From an uncultured Alphaproteobacteria bacterium (GTDB taxonomy: Bacteria; Pseudomonadota; Alphaproteobacteria; Caulobacterales; Parvularculaceae), in assembly GCA_902826095.1 (NCBI GenBank), contig CADEDN010000002.1:62001-126000 (forward strand): a stretch of 64,000 bases of DNA, read 5' to 3'. The position numbers and the translations under genes were made by a program. Numbering within the stretch: position 1 is the stretch's first letter; the number at the start of each line of letters is the position of its first letter. Under the pieces are notes generated by a model that was not told the DNA's origin, searched no databases, and saw only the letters and a list, made by a program, of their open reading frames with translations. This document shows, piece by piece, positions 35,156 through 43,842 of this stretch.

Positions 35156-37252
35156 ATGAACCGCAACACCGCGCCAGTCGAAGCAAATGGTGATCTTTAC
35201 GCGGAGCAGGCGCCGGCGCCGCCGAGGCCAGACGACCATGCGGCGGCGCTCTCGTCGCCTCATCGACGCGGCGGCGGCGATTCGAAACTGGACCTGCATG
35301 AGCACGCCGGGATCCTCGGCCGCCATGGCGAACTCATCTTTGCGTTCTTGTCCGGCGCGGCGCTCGCCGTCGGCTGGCTGATTGAGCGCGGCGGCGGCGC
35401 GGCGCTCCCGTTCTACGCAGCCGCCTATTTCTTCGGCGGCTACTTCACGCTGCGCGAAGCGATCGGGAACATCGCGGCGAAGCGCTTCAGGATCGACACG
35501 CTGATGCTGGTCGCGGCGGCCGGTGCCGCCGCGCTCGGAAGCTGGGCGGAAGGCTCGCTCCTTCTGTTCCTCTTCAGCCTCGGTCATGCGCTTGAGGAAT
35601 TCGCGATGGGGCGTGCGCGCCGCGAAATCGAAGCGCTCGCGAAACTCGCGCCGGATCGCGCAAACATGCGCAGCGGCGGCGCGATCAAGCACGTTCCCGT
35701 CGAAGATCTCCGGGTCGGCGACGTCGTCGTCGTCAGGCCCAACGAGCGCCTGCCGGCGGACGGCGTTGTTGTTGTCGGAGAAACCAGCGTCAATCAGGCG
35801 CCTGTCACGGGCGAAAGCGCGCCCGTCGATAAGCGCCCGATCGCCGGCAGACCCGATGCGGCGGAGTTCGCAAAAATCTCGGCTGAGCACCGCGTCTTCG
35901 CCGGGACAATCAACGGCGCCGGCGCGATCGACGTCTATGTCGCAAGGCCAGCCGCTGAATCGACGCTCGCCCGCGTCGCACGCATGGTCGCGGAAGCGCA
36001 GCTGCAGCGCTCGCCGACGGAGAACTTCACGGACCGTTTCGAGCGCCTCTTCGTTCCGTGCGCACTGGCGCTTGTCAGTCTTCTGCTATGCGCGTGGGTC
36101 GTCATCGATGAGCCGTTCTCCAAGAGCTTCTACCGGGCCATGGCGGTCCTCGTCGCCGCAAGTCCCTGCGCGCTCGCGATCTCGGTGCCGAGCGCGGTCT
36201 TGAGCGGCATCGCCCGCGCCGGACGCGGCGGGGTGCTCATCAAGGGCGGCGCCGCGCTTGAAAATCTCGGCGCCCTCAGCGTCGTCGCTTTCGACAAGAC
36301 GGGCACGCTGACGGAAGGCAAGCCGAAACTCGTCGATATTGCGCCCGCCCTCGGCGTGGCCGAAGCGGACCTTCTCGCTGTCACGGTCGCGATCGAAGAG
36401 CAAAGCGACCATCCCCTCGCCGCCGCCGTCGTTCGCGACGCGGCGCCAAAGCTCGCGGAGGCGTCAAGGCTTCGGGCGAGCGCCGTCGAAAGCATCACCG
36501 GCAAGGGCGTAAAGGGCGTTGTCGCGGGCGATCTCGTGCATGTCGGCAAGCCGGCGATGTTCGACGGCGAGGATGAGGCGCCGATGCCGAACGACGTCCG
36601 AGACGCCGCGCGCCGCCTGGAACAGACGGGCCGAACCGTAATCATCGTGCGCCGCGGCGCACGCTATCTCGGCGCGCTTGGCCTTCTCGACGTCGAACGC
36701 GAATTCGCTGGCGCGGTCATCACCGAATTGCGCCAGCTCGGCGTCTGGAGAATGATCATGCTGACCGGCGACAATCAGAAAGTCGCTGACGCCATCGCCA
36801 TGAAAGTAGGGCTCAGCGAGGCGCGCGGCGCGCTCATGCCGGAAGATAAAGCCGCCTTTATCCGCAAGCTCCGAAGCGAGGAAGGCGCCATCGCCATGAT
36901 CGGCGACGGCGTCAATGACGCTCCGGCGCTCGCCGAGGCGACTGTCGGCGTCGCCATGGGCGCGGCGGGCTCCGACGTCGCGCTCGAAACCGCCGACGTC
37001 GCCCTGATGGCGGACGATCTGAGGCGCTTGCCTTTCGCTCTCGGCCTCAGCCGGCAGACGAGCGCGATCATCAAACAGAACCTGTGGGCGAGCCTCGGCG
37101 TCGTCGCGCTTCTCATTCCAGCGACGATCTTCGGCCTCAACATCGGCGCGGCGGTCGTCGTCCACGAAGGGTCGACGCTTCTCGTCGTCGCGAACGCGCT
37201 GCGGCTGCTCGGTTATCGTCAGCCGATGCGAGCCGGCGCGCATCCACTTTGA
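35156..37252 (+). CDS. P1B-4-like heavy-metal P-type ATPase (CzcP/CoaT-like)
   Basis: Metal-pumping ATPase of 698 residues. Catalytic motifs: TGES (about 218), DKTGT phosphorylation site (380-384), TGDN and GDGVNDAPAL hinge. Metal sites: SPC (336-338) in the sixth helix and HEGST in a late helix; the SPC plus HEG[GS]T pair marks the P1B-4 group that exports Co, Zn or Cd. It lacks an HMA domain; instead the N-terminus has a short His/Asp/Pro-rich segment (DLHEHAG). The ATG at 35156 is used; an in-frame TTG at 35138 is weaker. It is the last gene of the czc block, which recalls the CzcP partner of CzcCBA. Confidence 0.9.
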   Translation: MNRNTAPVEANGDLYAEQAPAPPRPDDHAAALSSPHRRGGGDSKLDLHEHAGILGRHGELIFAFLSGAALAVGWLIERGGGAALPFYAAAYFFGGYFTLREAIGNIAAKRFRIDTLMLVAAAGAAALGSWAEGSLLLFLFSLGHALEEFAMGRARREIEALAKLAPDRANMRSGGAIKHVPVEDLRVGDVVVVRPNERLPADGVVVVGETSVNQAPVTGESAPVDKRPIAGRPDAAEFAKISAEHRVFAGTINGAGAIDVYVARPAAESTLARVARMVAEAQLQRSPTENFTDRFERLFVPCALALVSLLLCAWVVIDEPFSKSFYRAMAVLVAASPCALAISVPSAVLSGIARAGRGGVLIKGGAALENLGALSVVAFDKTGTLTEGKPKLVDIAPALGVAEADLLAVTVAIEEQSDHPLAAAVVRDAAPKLAEASRLRASAVESITGKGVKGVVAGDLVHVGKPAMFDGEDEAPMPNDVRDAARRLEQTGRTVIIVRRGARYLGALGLLDVEREFAGAVITELRQLGVWRMIMLTGDNQKVADAIAMKVGLSEARGALMPEDKAAFIRKLRSEEGAIAMIGDGVNDAPALAEATVGVAMGAAGSDVALETADVALMADDLRRLPFALGLSRQTSAIIKQNLWASLGVVALLIPATIFGLNIGAAVVVHEGSTLLVVANALRLLGYRQPMRAGAHPL

Positions 37253-37565
37253 AAGTTCGGCCTGGAGCATTGGACCAAAGTGTTGGTGATCGAGACAGGA
37301 TGCCCGCGCTTCGCCATCGTTTTCTGTTCAACGGCCGATCTCACCACTGTCTCCAGTCACGTCGCTGCCCCCATCGCGGCCTCGATTGGTTTGATCTAGG
37401 CAAACTACAGTGAATCATAAGGCGCTGAAATCACTCAATTCCCTTTTCATCTGGTCTCTAATATCCGGGCCTTTTTGCGTTACTCGCGCGCCCGCCGGAG
37501 AATTGAAAAATCTTTCCCGCGGCAAGCGCCAAACCTCGAGAGAGTAAAGAGCATTGCGGAATTTT
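37253..37565. other. Boundary between czc block and conjugative backbone, no gene seen
   Basis: About 310 bp without a supported frame. The right half is richer in A+T (for example near 37415-37460 and 37500-37565) and probably holds the promoter of the DUF932 gene. No tRNA-like end or clear attachment repeat is visible here. Confidence 0.4.
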
Positions 37566-37610
37566 CGTGACGGGTTTTGGAGGCTGAGAGAAAGTCTTTC
37601 AGCCGGCCCG
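37566..37610 (+). repeat. 45-bp leader element, copy 1 (before DUF932 gene)
   Basis: This 45-bp stretch matches 38893-38937 at 40 of 45 positions. Each copy ends 16 bp before the start codon of its gene, so position relative to the gene is conserved. The shared core has GTGACGGGTTTT, a run of AG-rich bases and TCTTTCA, then CCGGCCCG. It may be a shared operator, a promoter-proximal element or a translational leader. Confidence 0.75.
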
Positions 37611-37626
37611 CCCACGGAGATCTCCC

Positions 37627-38820
37627 ATGTCCATGCAGGTTCTTGACGCAAACTGCGATGCACGCGGCGGCTATAAGGTTGACGTTTCCCGCGGCTCGCG
37701 CGTCGGCCGGGTTTCTTCCGAATGGTTCTCGCGGCCGGATGACGAACGTTTTCTTTCGCTGTCCGATCTTCATGCGTCGGTCGCATCCAGGGCGTCGCGC
37801 AGCCGGACGAGGACGGTTGAGAGCGCCGCCATCCGGGTTGAAGCGGCGCGCGATGATAGCGAGCGGCTGATGCTGGCGTTCCCCGGGGCTGATGCGCCGG
37901 TCGCGCCGACTCACTGGAGTTTCGGCCAGCTCGCCGGCCTCGTCGGCGCGCCTGCATCTTATCTCCGCCAGCTGCCTGCGCCGCTTGCGGCGATCAATTT
38001 GCAATATGGGCTCGCCTCGCATCGCGCCGAGCAGGTGAAGACGCTGGAGACGGAAGACGGCCGCATGGAGCTGCGCGCCGTCACCGGCCCCGACTATGGC
38101 CGCATCTATGATCACGAACTCGTCTCGGCGGTGATGAAGATCGCCGGCGACGGCGTCGGCGACACGCGCTGGAAAATCCCCGGCGTCCTCGACTGGTCGA
38201 CCGGCGTCTACAACCCGAACGCCGCCGTCAGCCGGGAGTCGACCACGCTCTACGCCTCCGACCGCGACGTCTTTCTGTTCCTGGTCGATGACCTTAATCC
38301 CATAGAGGCGGGGAGGCTCCCCGACGGTTCACCCGATCTCTTCTTCCGCGGCTTTTACTGCTGGAACTCGGAAGTCGGCGCGAAGACGCTGGGGCTCGCC
38401 TCCTTCTATCTCCGCGCCGTTTGCCAGAACCGCAATCTTTGGGGCGTCGAGGATTTCCAGGAGATTGTCATCCGGCACAGCAAATACGCTTCAGACCGCT
38501 TTGCGCGGGAAGCGTCGCCCGCGCTGACGCGTTTCGCTGAGTCATCGCCCATGCCCTTCATCAACGGTATAAAGTCAGCGCGCGAAAAGATCGTCGCCCG
38601 CAATGACGACGACCGCAACGAGTTTCTGAGGAAACGCGGCTTCTCTAAGCCCGAGACTGCGGCCATCATCGAGACCGTCCTCGCCGAGGAAGGCCGTCCG
38701 CCTCAAAGCGTCTTCGACTTCGTGCAAGGCGTCACCGCCGTCGCCCGCGGCAAGGCGCATCAGGACGCGCGCCTCGACATGGAAGGCCGCGCGAAAAAGC
38801 TCCTCGGCCTCGCCGCGTAA
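37627..38820 (+). CDS. DUF932 domain protein (plasmid/phage type)
   Basis: A 397-residue cytoplasmic protein of the DUF932 family, common on alphaproteobacterial plasmids and integrative elements. Recognisable stretches are HWSFGQLAGLVGAPASYLRQLP, LRAVTGPDYGRIYDHELV and RGFYCWNSEVGAKTLGLASFYLRAVCQNRNLWGVEDF (each read in part). Its biochemical role is unknown; neighbours suggest maintenance or transfer of the element. It starts after the first 45-bp leader copy and is followed by the ParB-like gene with a second copy of that leader, so the two are probably controlled together. Confidence 0.85.
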   Translation: MSMQVLDANCDARGGYKVDVSRGSRVGRVSSEWFSRPDDERFLSLSDLHASVASRASRSRTRTVESAAIRVEAARDDSERLMLAFPGADAPVAPTHWSFGQLAGLVGAPASYLRQLPAPLAAINLQYGLASHRAEQVKTLETEDGRMELRAVTGPDYGRIYDHELVSAVMKIAGDGVGDTRWKIPGVLDWSTGVYNPNAAVSRESTTLYASDRDVFLFLVDDLNPIEAGRLPDGSPDLFFRGFYCWNSEVGAKTLGLASFYLRAVCQNRNLWGVEDFQEIVIRHSKYASDRFAREASPALTRFAESSPMPFINGIKSAREKIVARNDDDRNEFLRKRGFSKPETAAIIETVLAEEGRPPQSVFDFVQGVTAVARGKAHQDARLDMEGRAKKLLGLAA

Positions 38821-38892
38821 TCGGCGCGGCCAATCGGACGTTTCCAATCCGAATCCCGTCCGGCTCTCAGGTGAGAGTCGGGCGGTGTCTCT

Positions 38893-38937
38893 CGTGACGG
38901 GTTTTCGAGGTTGAAAGAGAGTCTTTCATCCGGCCCG
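38893..38937 (+). repeat. 45-bp leader element, copy 2 (before ParB-like gene)
   Basis: Second copy of the element at 37566-37610, with five mismatches. Here the middle reads GAAAG-AGAGT-CTTTC, a short perfect inverted repeat which is imperfect in copy 1. It also ends 16 bp before the ATG of the gene it precedes. Confidence 0.75.
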
Positions 38938-38953
38938 TCATGGAGAGTCACCC

Positions 38954-41041
38954 ATGGCTAAACCCAAAGCGAAGGCGAATACCGCCGCGACCCTCGCGCT
39001 CAGCGTTTCGCGGGATATACCGCTCAACAAACTTCTTCTCTCTCAAGCGAATGTCCGTCAGGTGAAGGCGGGCGTTTCGATCGAGGAACTCGCGGAAGAC
39101 ATCGCGCGTCGGACGCTCCTGCAGGGGCTGACCGTTCGCGCCGTGCTTGACGAGGCGGGCTTTGAGACCGGCGTTTATGAAGTTCCGGCAGGCGGAAGGC
39201 GTTTGCGCGCGCTGCAGCTGCTCGTGAAGCAGAAGCGCCTTGCGACCGACGCGCCGATACCGTGCGTCATCCGTGACAAGGGGCTCGCCGAGGAAGACAG
39301 CCTAGCCGAAAACATCCAGCGTGCGCCATTGCACCCGCTCGACCAGTTCCGCGCCTTTCAGACCTTGCGCGAGAAAGGCAGAAGCGAGGAGGAGATCGCC
39401 GCCGCCTTCTTCGTGACGCCGGCGGTCGTCAAGCAACGGTTGAAGCTCGCCGCCGTCGCGCCGGCGCTCCTCGATCTTTACGCCGACGACGCGATGACGC
39501 TCGAGCAATTGATGGCGTTTACGGTGAACGGCGACCAACAGCGGCAGTCGCAAATCTGGGAGGCGCTGAAGAACGGCTATAATCGCGAGCCCTATCACAT
39601 CCGCCGCATGCTGACCGAGGGCGCGGTCCGCGCCGCCGACAAGCGGGCGCGGTTCGTCGGCGTCGAAGCCTATGAAGCGGCCGGCGGCGTCGTGCTCAAG
39701 GATCTCTTTGCCGACGCGGACGAAGGTTGGCTGCAGGATGCGGGGCTCCTCAATCGCCTCGTCGCTGCGAAGCTTGAATTGAGCGCCGAGGAACTCCGCG
39801 ACGAGGGCTGGAAATGGGTCGAGGCCGCTGCCGACTTCCCCTATGGCCACACTTTCGGCCTTCGCCGCATCGAGGGCGAGCGGACGTCGCTCTCAGAAGA
39901 GGAGCAGCAATCCTACGAGACACTCAAAGCCGAGTTCGACGCCCTGCAGGCGCAATATGAGAGCGCCGAGGAACTTTCAGATGACGTCGACAAGCAGCTC
40001 GGCGAGCTCGAAGCCGCGATCGAAGCGGTCGATGAACGTCCGTTCCAGTTTCCGCCGGAAGAAATCACCCGCGCCGGGGTCTTCGTCAGTCTCGATCCTT
40101 CCGGCGCGCTCCGCATCGAGCGCGGCTTCGTCAGGCCCGAAGACGAGTCGCCGCTTGAAGATGCGGAATCTTCGCATGAAGATGAAGCGATCGCCGCTGA
40201 TGGCCATGAAAACGGAGCGTTCGACGAGACGAATCCAGCCCGTGGGTCCGATGACGATCCGGACGAAGAGCCGGGCCGCGCTATCCCGGATCGCCTGCTT
40301 ATCGAACTGACCGAGTGGCGGACGCTGGCGCTTCGCGATGCGCTCGCCAAATGCCCGGACATCGCGTTCGTCGCGGCGTTGCATACGCTCTGCCTCGATC
40401 TCTTCTATACTCATCGCGGCGCAAGCTGCGTCGATATCGCCGCGCGCCAGAGCGTCTTCAGAAGCGCCGCCGCCGGTCTCTCCGACAGCGCCGCAGCGAT
40501 TGCGATCGATGCTCGCCATCAGGAATTCGCTGACCGCTTGCCGGCGGACCCCGTCACGCTCTGGGACGCGCTGACAGCAATGGAGGAGTCCGCCCGCTCG
40601 ATGCTGTTCGCGCATTGCGTCGCGCTTACCATCGACGCGGTGTTCAGGCCCTATGACCGCCGCTCAGCCGCACTCGGCCATGCCGATGTACTCGCAAGCG
40701 CGATCGACCTCGATGTCAATGCAGCCGGCTGGAAGCCGACGGCGGACGGGTATTTCCTGCGCATATCGAAAGCGCAGATTCTGGAGGCGGTGCGCGAAGC
40801 GAAAGGCGAGGACGTGGCGGGACGCCTCGACAGCCTCAAAAAGCCCGACATGGCCGCAGCGGCGGAGGAACTGCTTCGCGAAACCGCCTGGCTGCCGACG
40901 GTCATGAGAACGATCGATCGCAATCTTCCGGCGGAGGAAAGCTCGCCAGATTGCGACGACGCTCCGATCGCTGACGATAAGACAGGTACGCCTGCCGGGT
41001 GCGACCATCACCCGGCGTCGGCCGCGATCGCAGCGGAATAG
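38954..41041 (+). CDS. ParB/RepB/Spo0J-domain protein of conjugative element
   Basis: A 695-residue DNA-binding protein. The N-terminal ParB-type CTPase/nuclease-like domain is at about residues 18-130 (IPLNKLLLSQANVR ... YEVPAGGRRLRALQLL ... ENIQRAPLHPLDQFRAF), and an HTH region follows (RSEEEIAAAFFVTPAVVKQRLKLA). The long C-terminal part has a coiled-coil and acidic stretch (about 315-440) and ends in a His/Asp-rich tail. This long form without an adjacent ParA gene is usual on alphaproteobacterial ICEs and plasmids and is more likely a regulator or accessory replication protein than a classic partition protein. A terminator follows at 41064. Confidence 0.85.
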   Translation: MAKPKAKANTAATLALSVSRDIPLNKLLLSQANVRQVKAGVSIEELAEDIARRTLLQGLTVRAVLDEAGFETGVYEVPAGGRRLRALQLLVKQKRLATDAPIPCVIRDKGLAEEDSLAENIQRAPLHPLDQFRAFQTLREKGRSEEEIAAAFFVTPAVVKQRLKLAAVAPALLDLYADDAMTLEQLMAFTVNGDQQRQSQIWEALKNGYNREPYHIRRMLTEGAVRAADKRARFVGVEAYEAAGGVVLKDLFADADEGWLQDAGLLNRLVAAKLELSAEELRDEGWKWVEAAADFPYGHTFGLRRIEGERTSLSEEEQQSYETLKAEFDALQAQYESAEELSDDVDKQLGELEAAIEAVDERPFQFPPEEITRAGVFVSLDPSGALRIERGFVRPEDESPLEDAESSHEDEAIAADGHENGAFDETNPARGSDDDPDEEPGRAIPDRLLIELTEWRTLALRDALAKCPDIAFVAALHTLCLDLFYTHRGASCVDIAARQSVFRSAAAGLSDSAAAIAIDARHQEFADRLPADPVTLWDALTAMEESARSMLFAHCVALTIDAVFRPYDRRSAALGHADVLASAIDLDVNAAGWKPTADGYFLRISKAQILEAVREAKGEDVAGRLDSLKKPDMAAAAEELLRETAWLPTVMRTIDRNLPAEESSPDCDDAPIADDKTGTPAGCDHHPASAAIAAE

Positions 41042-41063
41042 CTGCGTCTCAACCTCAATCCAG

Positions 41064-41089
41064 GGCCCGCCCGCAAGGCGGGCCTTTTT
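41064..41089 (+). terminator. Rho-independent terminator after ParB-like gene
   Basis: Perfect 8-bp stem GGCCCGCC (41064-41071) with GGCGGGCC (41077-41084), loop CGCAA, followed by five T residues. It lies 23 bp past the ParB-like stop codon. Confidence 0.88.
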
Positions 41090-41103
41090 CATGAGGGATG
41101 GCC

Positions 41104-42144
41104 ATGCCGGAAACGAGCGGAGAGATCGCGCGCCGTCTTGCGATGCGCGCAGGCGAGGTCTGCCGGCGCTATCTTCCGAACGGCAAGCGCGTCGGCGACT
41201 ACTGGATCGCCGGCGACATTCGCGGCGCGAAAGGAAAGAGCCTTTATCTTCGGCTTGCCGGGCCACCGTCCGGCAAACGCGCCGCCGGAAAATGGACGGA
41301 CGCATCGACGGGCGAGCATGGCGACCTTCTGGACTTGATCGCCGCATCTTGCCGACTCGCCGATCACCGCGACGTACTTGACGAGGCGCGGCGATTCTTG
41401 AGCCTTGCGTCAAACGATCGCCCGGATCGTTTGCGATGTGCGCACCGGAAGTCCGCGGGGTCCGCGCAACGGCTGTTCGCCGCCTCGGAGCCGATAGCGG
41501 GCACGCTCGCTGAAACCTATCTTCGATCGCGCGGCGTCACGGATATCGCCGGGCTCCAGTCGCTGCGCTTTCATCCGCGCTGCTATTATCGCTCCGACGC
41601 GCAATCGGCAGGTGAACGCTGGCCGACGCTGATCGCCGCCGTCACCAACCTTGACGGAAACATCACAGGCGTGCAACGCACCTATCTTCAGCGCGACGGT
41701 TCGGCGAAGGCGCCGCTCGCAACGCCGCGCAAGGCGATGGGCCTCCTCGCCGGCAACGCTGTCCGGTTCGGCGTGGCGCGCGATATCATGGCGGTTGGCG
41801 AGGGCGTCGAGACCGTTTTGTCGCTGCAATGTCTGATGCCTTCATTGCCGATGGCTGCCGCGCTATCCGCGCAAAATCTCGGCGCCTTTCAAATCCCGAC
41901 GGCGCTGAAACGACTCTACATCGCCGCCGATCGCGACGAGGCCGGCATGCGCGCGTTCGGGCATCTTTGCCAACGCGCAATGGAGCAGGGCGTTGACGCG
42001 GTCATCCTTCTGCCCATCCTCAAGGACTTCAACGACGACCTGTTGCAAGCCGACCGCACGGCGATGACGGTTTCGCTCGCCGCGCAGCTCGATCCGAAGG
42101 ATCGCGCGTGCATCTCGCCCGGCGCTGATCGACGACGCCGTTAG
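41104..42144 (+). CDS. Toprim-domain primase-like protein
   Basis: A 346-residue protein of the plasmid Toprim/primase-associated type. The N-terminal half has a small zinc-finger-free primase-like region (CRRYLPNGKRVGDYWIAGDI ... GEHGDLLDLIAA). The C-terminal half is a Toprim domain with the catalytic Glu in VGEGVETVLSLQ and the Asp pair in LYIAADRDEAG. It likely acts in DNA priming during transfer or replication of the element. ATG 41104 is preferred to 41098 because GAGGG lies six bases before it but abuts the first ATG. Confidence 0.85.
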   Translation: MPETSGEIARRLAMRAGEVCRRYLPNGKRVGDYWIAGDIRGAKGKSLYLRLAGPPSGKRAAGKWTDASTGEHGDLLDLIAASCRLADHRDVLDEARRFLSLASNDRPDRLRCAHRKSAGSAQRLFAASEPIAGTLAETYLRSRGVTDIAGLQSLRFHPRCYYRSDAQSAGERWPTLIAAVTNLDGNITGVQRTYLQRDGSAKAPLATPRKAMGLLAGNAVRFGVARDIMAVGEGVETVLSLQCLMPSLPMAAALSAQNLGAFQIPTALKRLYIAADRDEAGMRAFGHLCQRAMEQGVDAVILLPILKDFNDDLLQADRTAMTVSLAAQLDPKDRACISPGADRRRR

Positions 42145-42277
42145 AGCGGGCCGCGCCGCCATCGCAAGATCGTCAGCGCCAGCATCATGCTCGTCTTTGC
42201 TCGGCGCGCCCCACGCGGCCGTCAAGGTTGGGCGACTGGGCCGGAAGCGGCGCGGCGCCGCAAGGACGGGCCGCGGG

Positions 42278-42395
42278 TTTCTTCCCCTGGCGGATGATTG
42301 ACACCGTCGCCGCTTCGCTCTGCTTCATTCGCGATCCGCCATTCCTCGCGGAACAACAAACCCCGGGCTCGTCCTCCTCCGCCTCGCTGCGGCCC
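42278..42395 (+). ncRNA. Candidate structured leader RNA, copy 1 (before DUF2493 gene)
   Basis: The non-coding stretch between the Toprim and DUF2493 genes contains TTTCTTCCCC, then TGGCGGAT (42288-42295) pairing with ATCCGCCA (42334-42341), then TTCCTCGCG and a CGTCCTCCTCCGC tract. The same order recurs before the DUF736 gene at 50433-50525, where the stem is TGGCGGCCG/CGGCCGCCA: the lower stem is kept and its top pairs change on both sides. Such compensatory change suggests selection on RNA or DNA structure. The strand is assumed to be that of the genes. Confidence 0.5.
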
Positions 42396-42536
42396 CGTTT
42401 GCGGTCTCGAGCGAAAGGCTCGAGCCGGCATTTCAACGTTGAACGACGGGTGCGGCCCCGCGCCGCTTCCGGCTGATCCCGCCCCATGAAGGGCCGCGCG
42501 GGATGCGCGGCTTCAAGAGAGACGAGGATCACGCTT

Positions 42537-43496
42537 ATGCTGACCGACATCGACCATGGCGCCGACACCGACACCGACATCGCCAATACGGTGCAAGCCG
42601 TTTCGCCGACCGCGCATCTTCTCGACGAATTGCAGCTCTTCGGCTGGAGGCCGCACGGCGATGAGCCGGATCCAAGGCCCTTGCCCGACGTCGCCCGCGC
42701 CGAGGGCGCCGTCGCCGACATGGTCGACGCGCTGGTCGCGACCTTGTCCGATACGCGGCTCGAAGGCGATCTCGAAAGCCTTCTCTGGTCGCTCGTCTTT
42801 CTCTTTCATCGCCACGTCGGCGTCGTCGAGCGCACGCTCGACCGCAACGAACAGGAGCAACGCAGGAGCCAGCGCGATCAGGACGGCTCCGAAATCCGCT
42901 CCGTAGAGCTTGAACGCCTCACCGCGCACGGCGTCACGCTCATCGAACGGCGCAACGCCTTCGAGTTCATGCGCGACTTCGCCGCGCAGCTCTTCGAGAC
43001 GCATATGGGCCACGCCTGGAAGCCGCGCGTCGGTTCGCTGGTCGCGCGCCGGTCGCCTGTGTCAATGCTGACCTCCGCCATCATCGACAGCCGCGACTTC
43101 ATCGCCGCCAAGCGCCGCGCCGAGATCGAACCGCTAACACCCTCTGGAGCGAAGATCGCCTTCGCCGGCGGTCCTGACTTCAATGACGTCGCTGCCATCT
43201 GGGCCGCGCTCGACCGTGTCCGCGCCAAGCACCCCGACATGGTGCTTCTCCATGGCGCTTGCCCGCGTGGCGCCGAGAAGATCGCCGCCTCATGGGCCGA
43301 CGCGCGCAAGGTCGCGCAAATCCTGTTCAAACCGGACTGGACACGCCACGCCAAGGCCGCGCCGTTCAAGCGCAATGACGAACTCCTCAAGGTCCTGCCC
43401 ATCGGCCTCGTCGTCTTCCCCGGCTCGGGCGTCACCGACAATCTCGCCGACAAGGCCAAGCGCCTCGGCATTCCCTTGCTCGATCACCGACGGTGA
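42537..43496 (+). CDS. DUF2493 domain protein of conjugative element
   Basis: A 319-residue protein. The C-terminal 120 residues (AKIAFAGGPDFNDVAAIWAALD ... LLHGACPRGAEKIAASWA ... LPIGLVVFPGSGVTDNLADKA) form the Rossmann-like DUF2493/SLOG-type domain, thought to bind nucleotides. The N-terminal half is helical and His/Asp-rich near the start, with no named domain. ATG at 42537 follows GAGGA; the frame opens at 42486 without support. Such genes are routine on alphaproteobacterial plasmids and ICEs. The hairpin leader at 42278 precedes it. Confidence 0.83.
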   Translation: MLTDIDHGADTDTDIANTVQAVSPTAHLLDELQLFGWRPHGDEPDPRPLPDVARAEGAVADMVDALVATLSDTRLEGDLESLLWSLVFLFHRHVGVVERTLDRNEQEQRRSQRDQDGSEIRSVELERLTAHGVTLIERRNAFEFMRDFAAQLFETHMGHAWKPRVGSLVARRSPVSMLTSAIIDSRDFIAAKRRAEIEPLTPSGAKIAFAGGPDFNDVAAIWAALDRVRAKHPDMVLLHGACPRGAEKIAASWADARKVAQILFKPDWTRHAKAAPFKRNDELLKVLPIGLVVFPGSGVTDNLADKAKRLGIPLLDHRR

Positions 43497-43842
43497 TCGG
43501 GGCAGCTAATGTCGAAAGACTTCCTTTTGCTGACGTCAAGCCAAACACAACCGAATGCGCCGGCAAGCAGACCGCTCGGCTGAGAGGATTTACGCCTCGG
43601 ATGCGGACCGGTTCGAGCACACGCATGAAACGAGGCTTTGGCTCGCTTCAATCCCTGTTGTCGAGCGTGATCGCCATTCCCAGATTGACGCACAATAGAC
43701 ATGTGCGGCGACTGACGCTTCGAGCGGTTAGTACGCAAACGCTCGTCGACTTGCCAACGAGCGAGCCAATGGCCCGCGAGTTGCTTAACAGAACGCTAAC
43801 TGAGACGTCTTAACATGGTTAAACTGTCAAAGGGCAAGCGAC
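43497..43842. other. Junction between conjugative backbone and third RND operon, no gene seen
   Basis: About 345 bp with lower G+C than its neighbours and no convincing frame. It must hold the promoter of the RND operon and one edge of the insertion that separates the DUF2493 and DUF736 parts of the backbone. I found no terminal inverted repeat of an insertion sequence. Confidence 0.4.
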
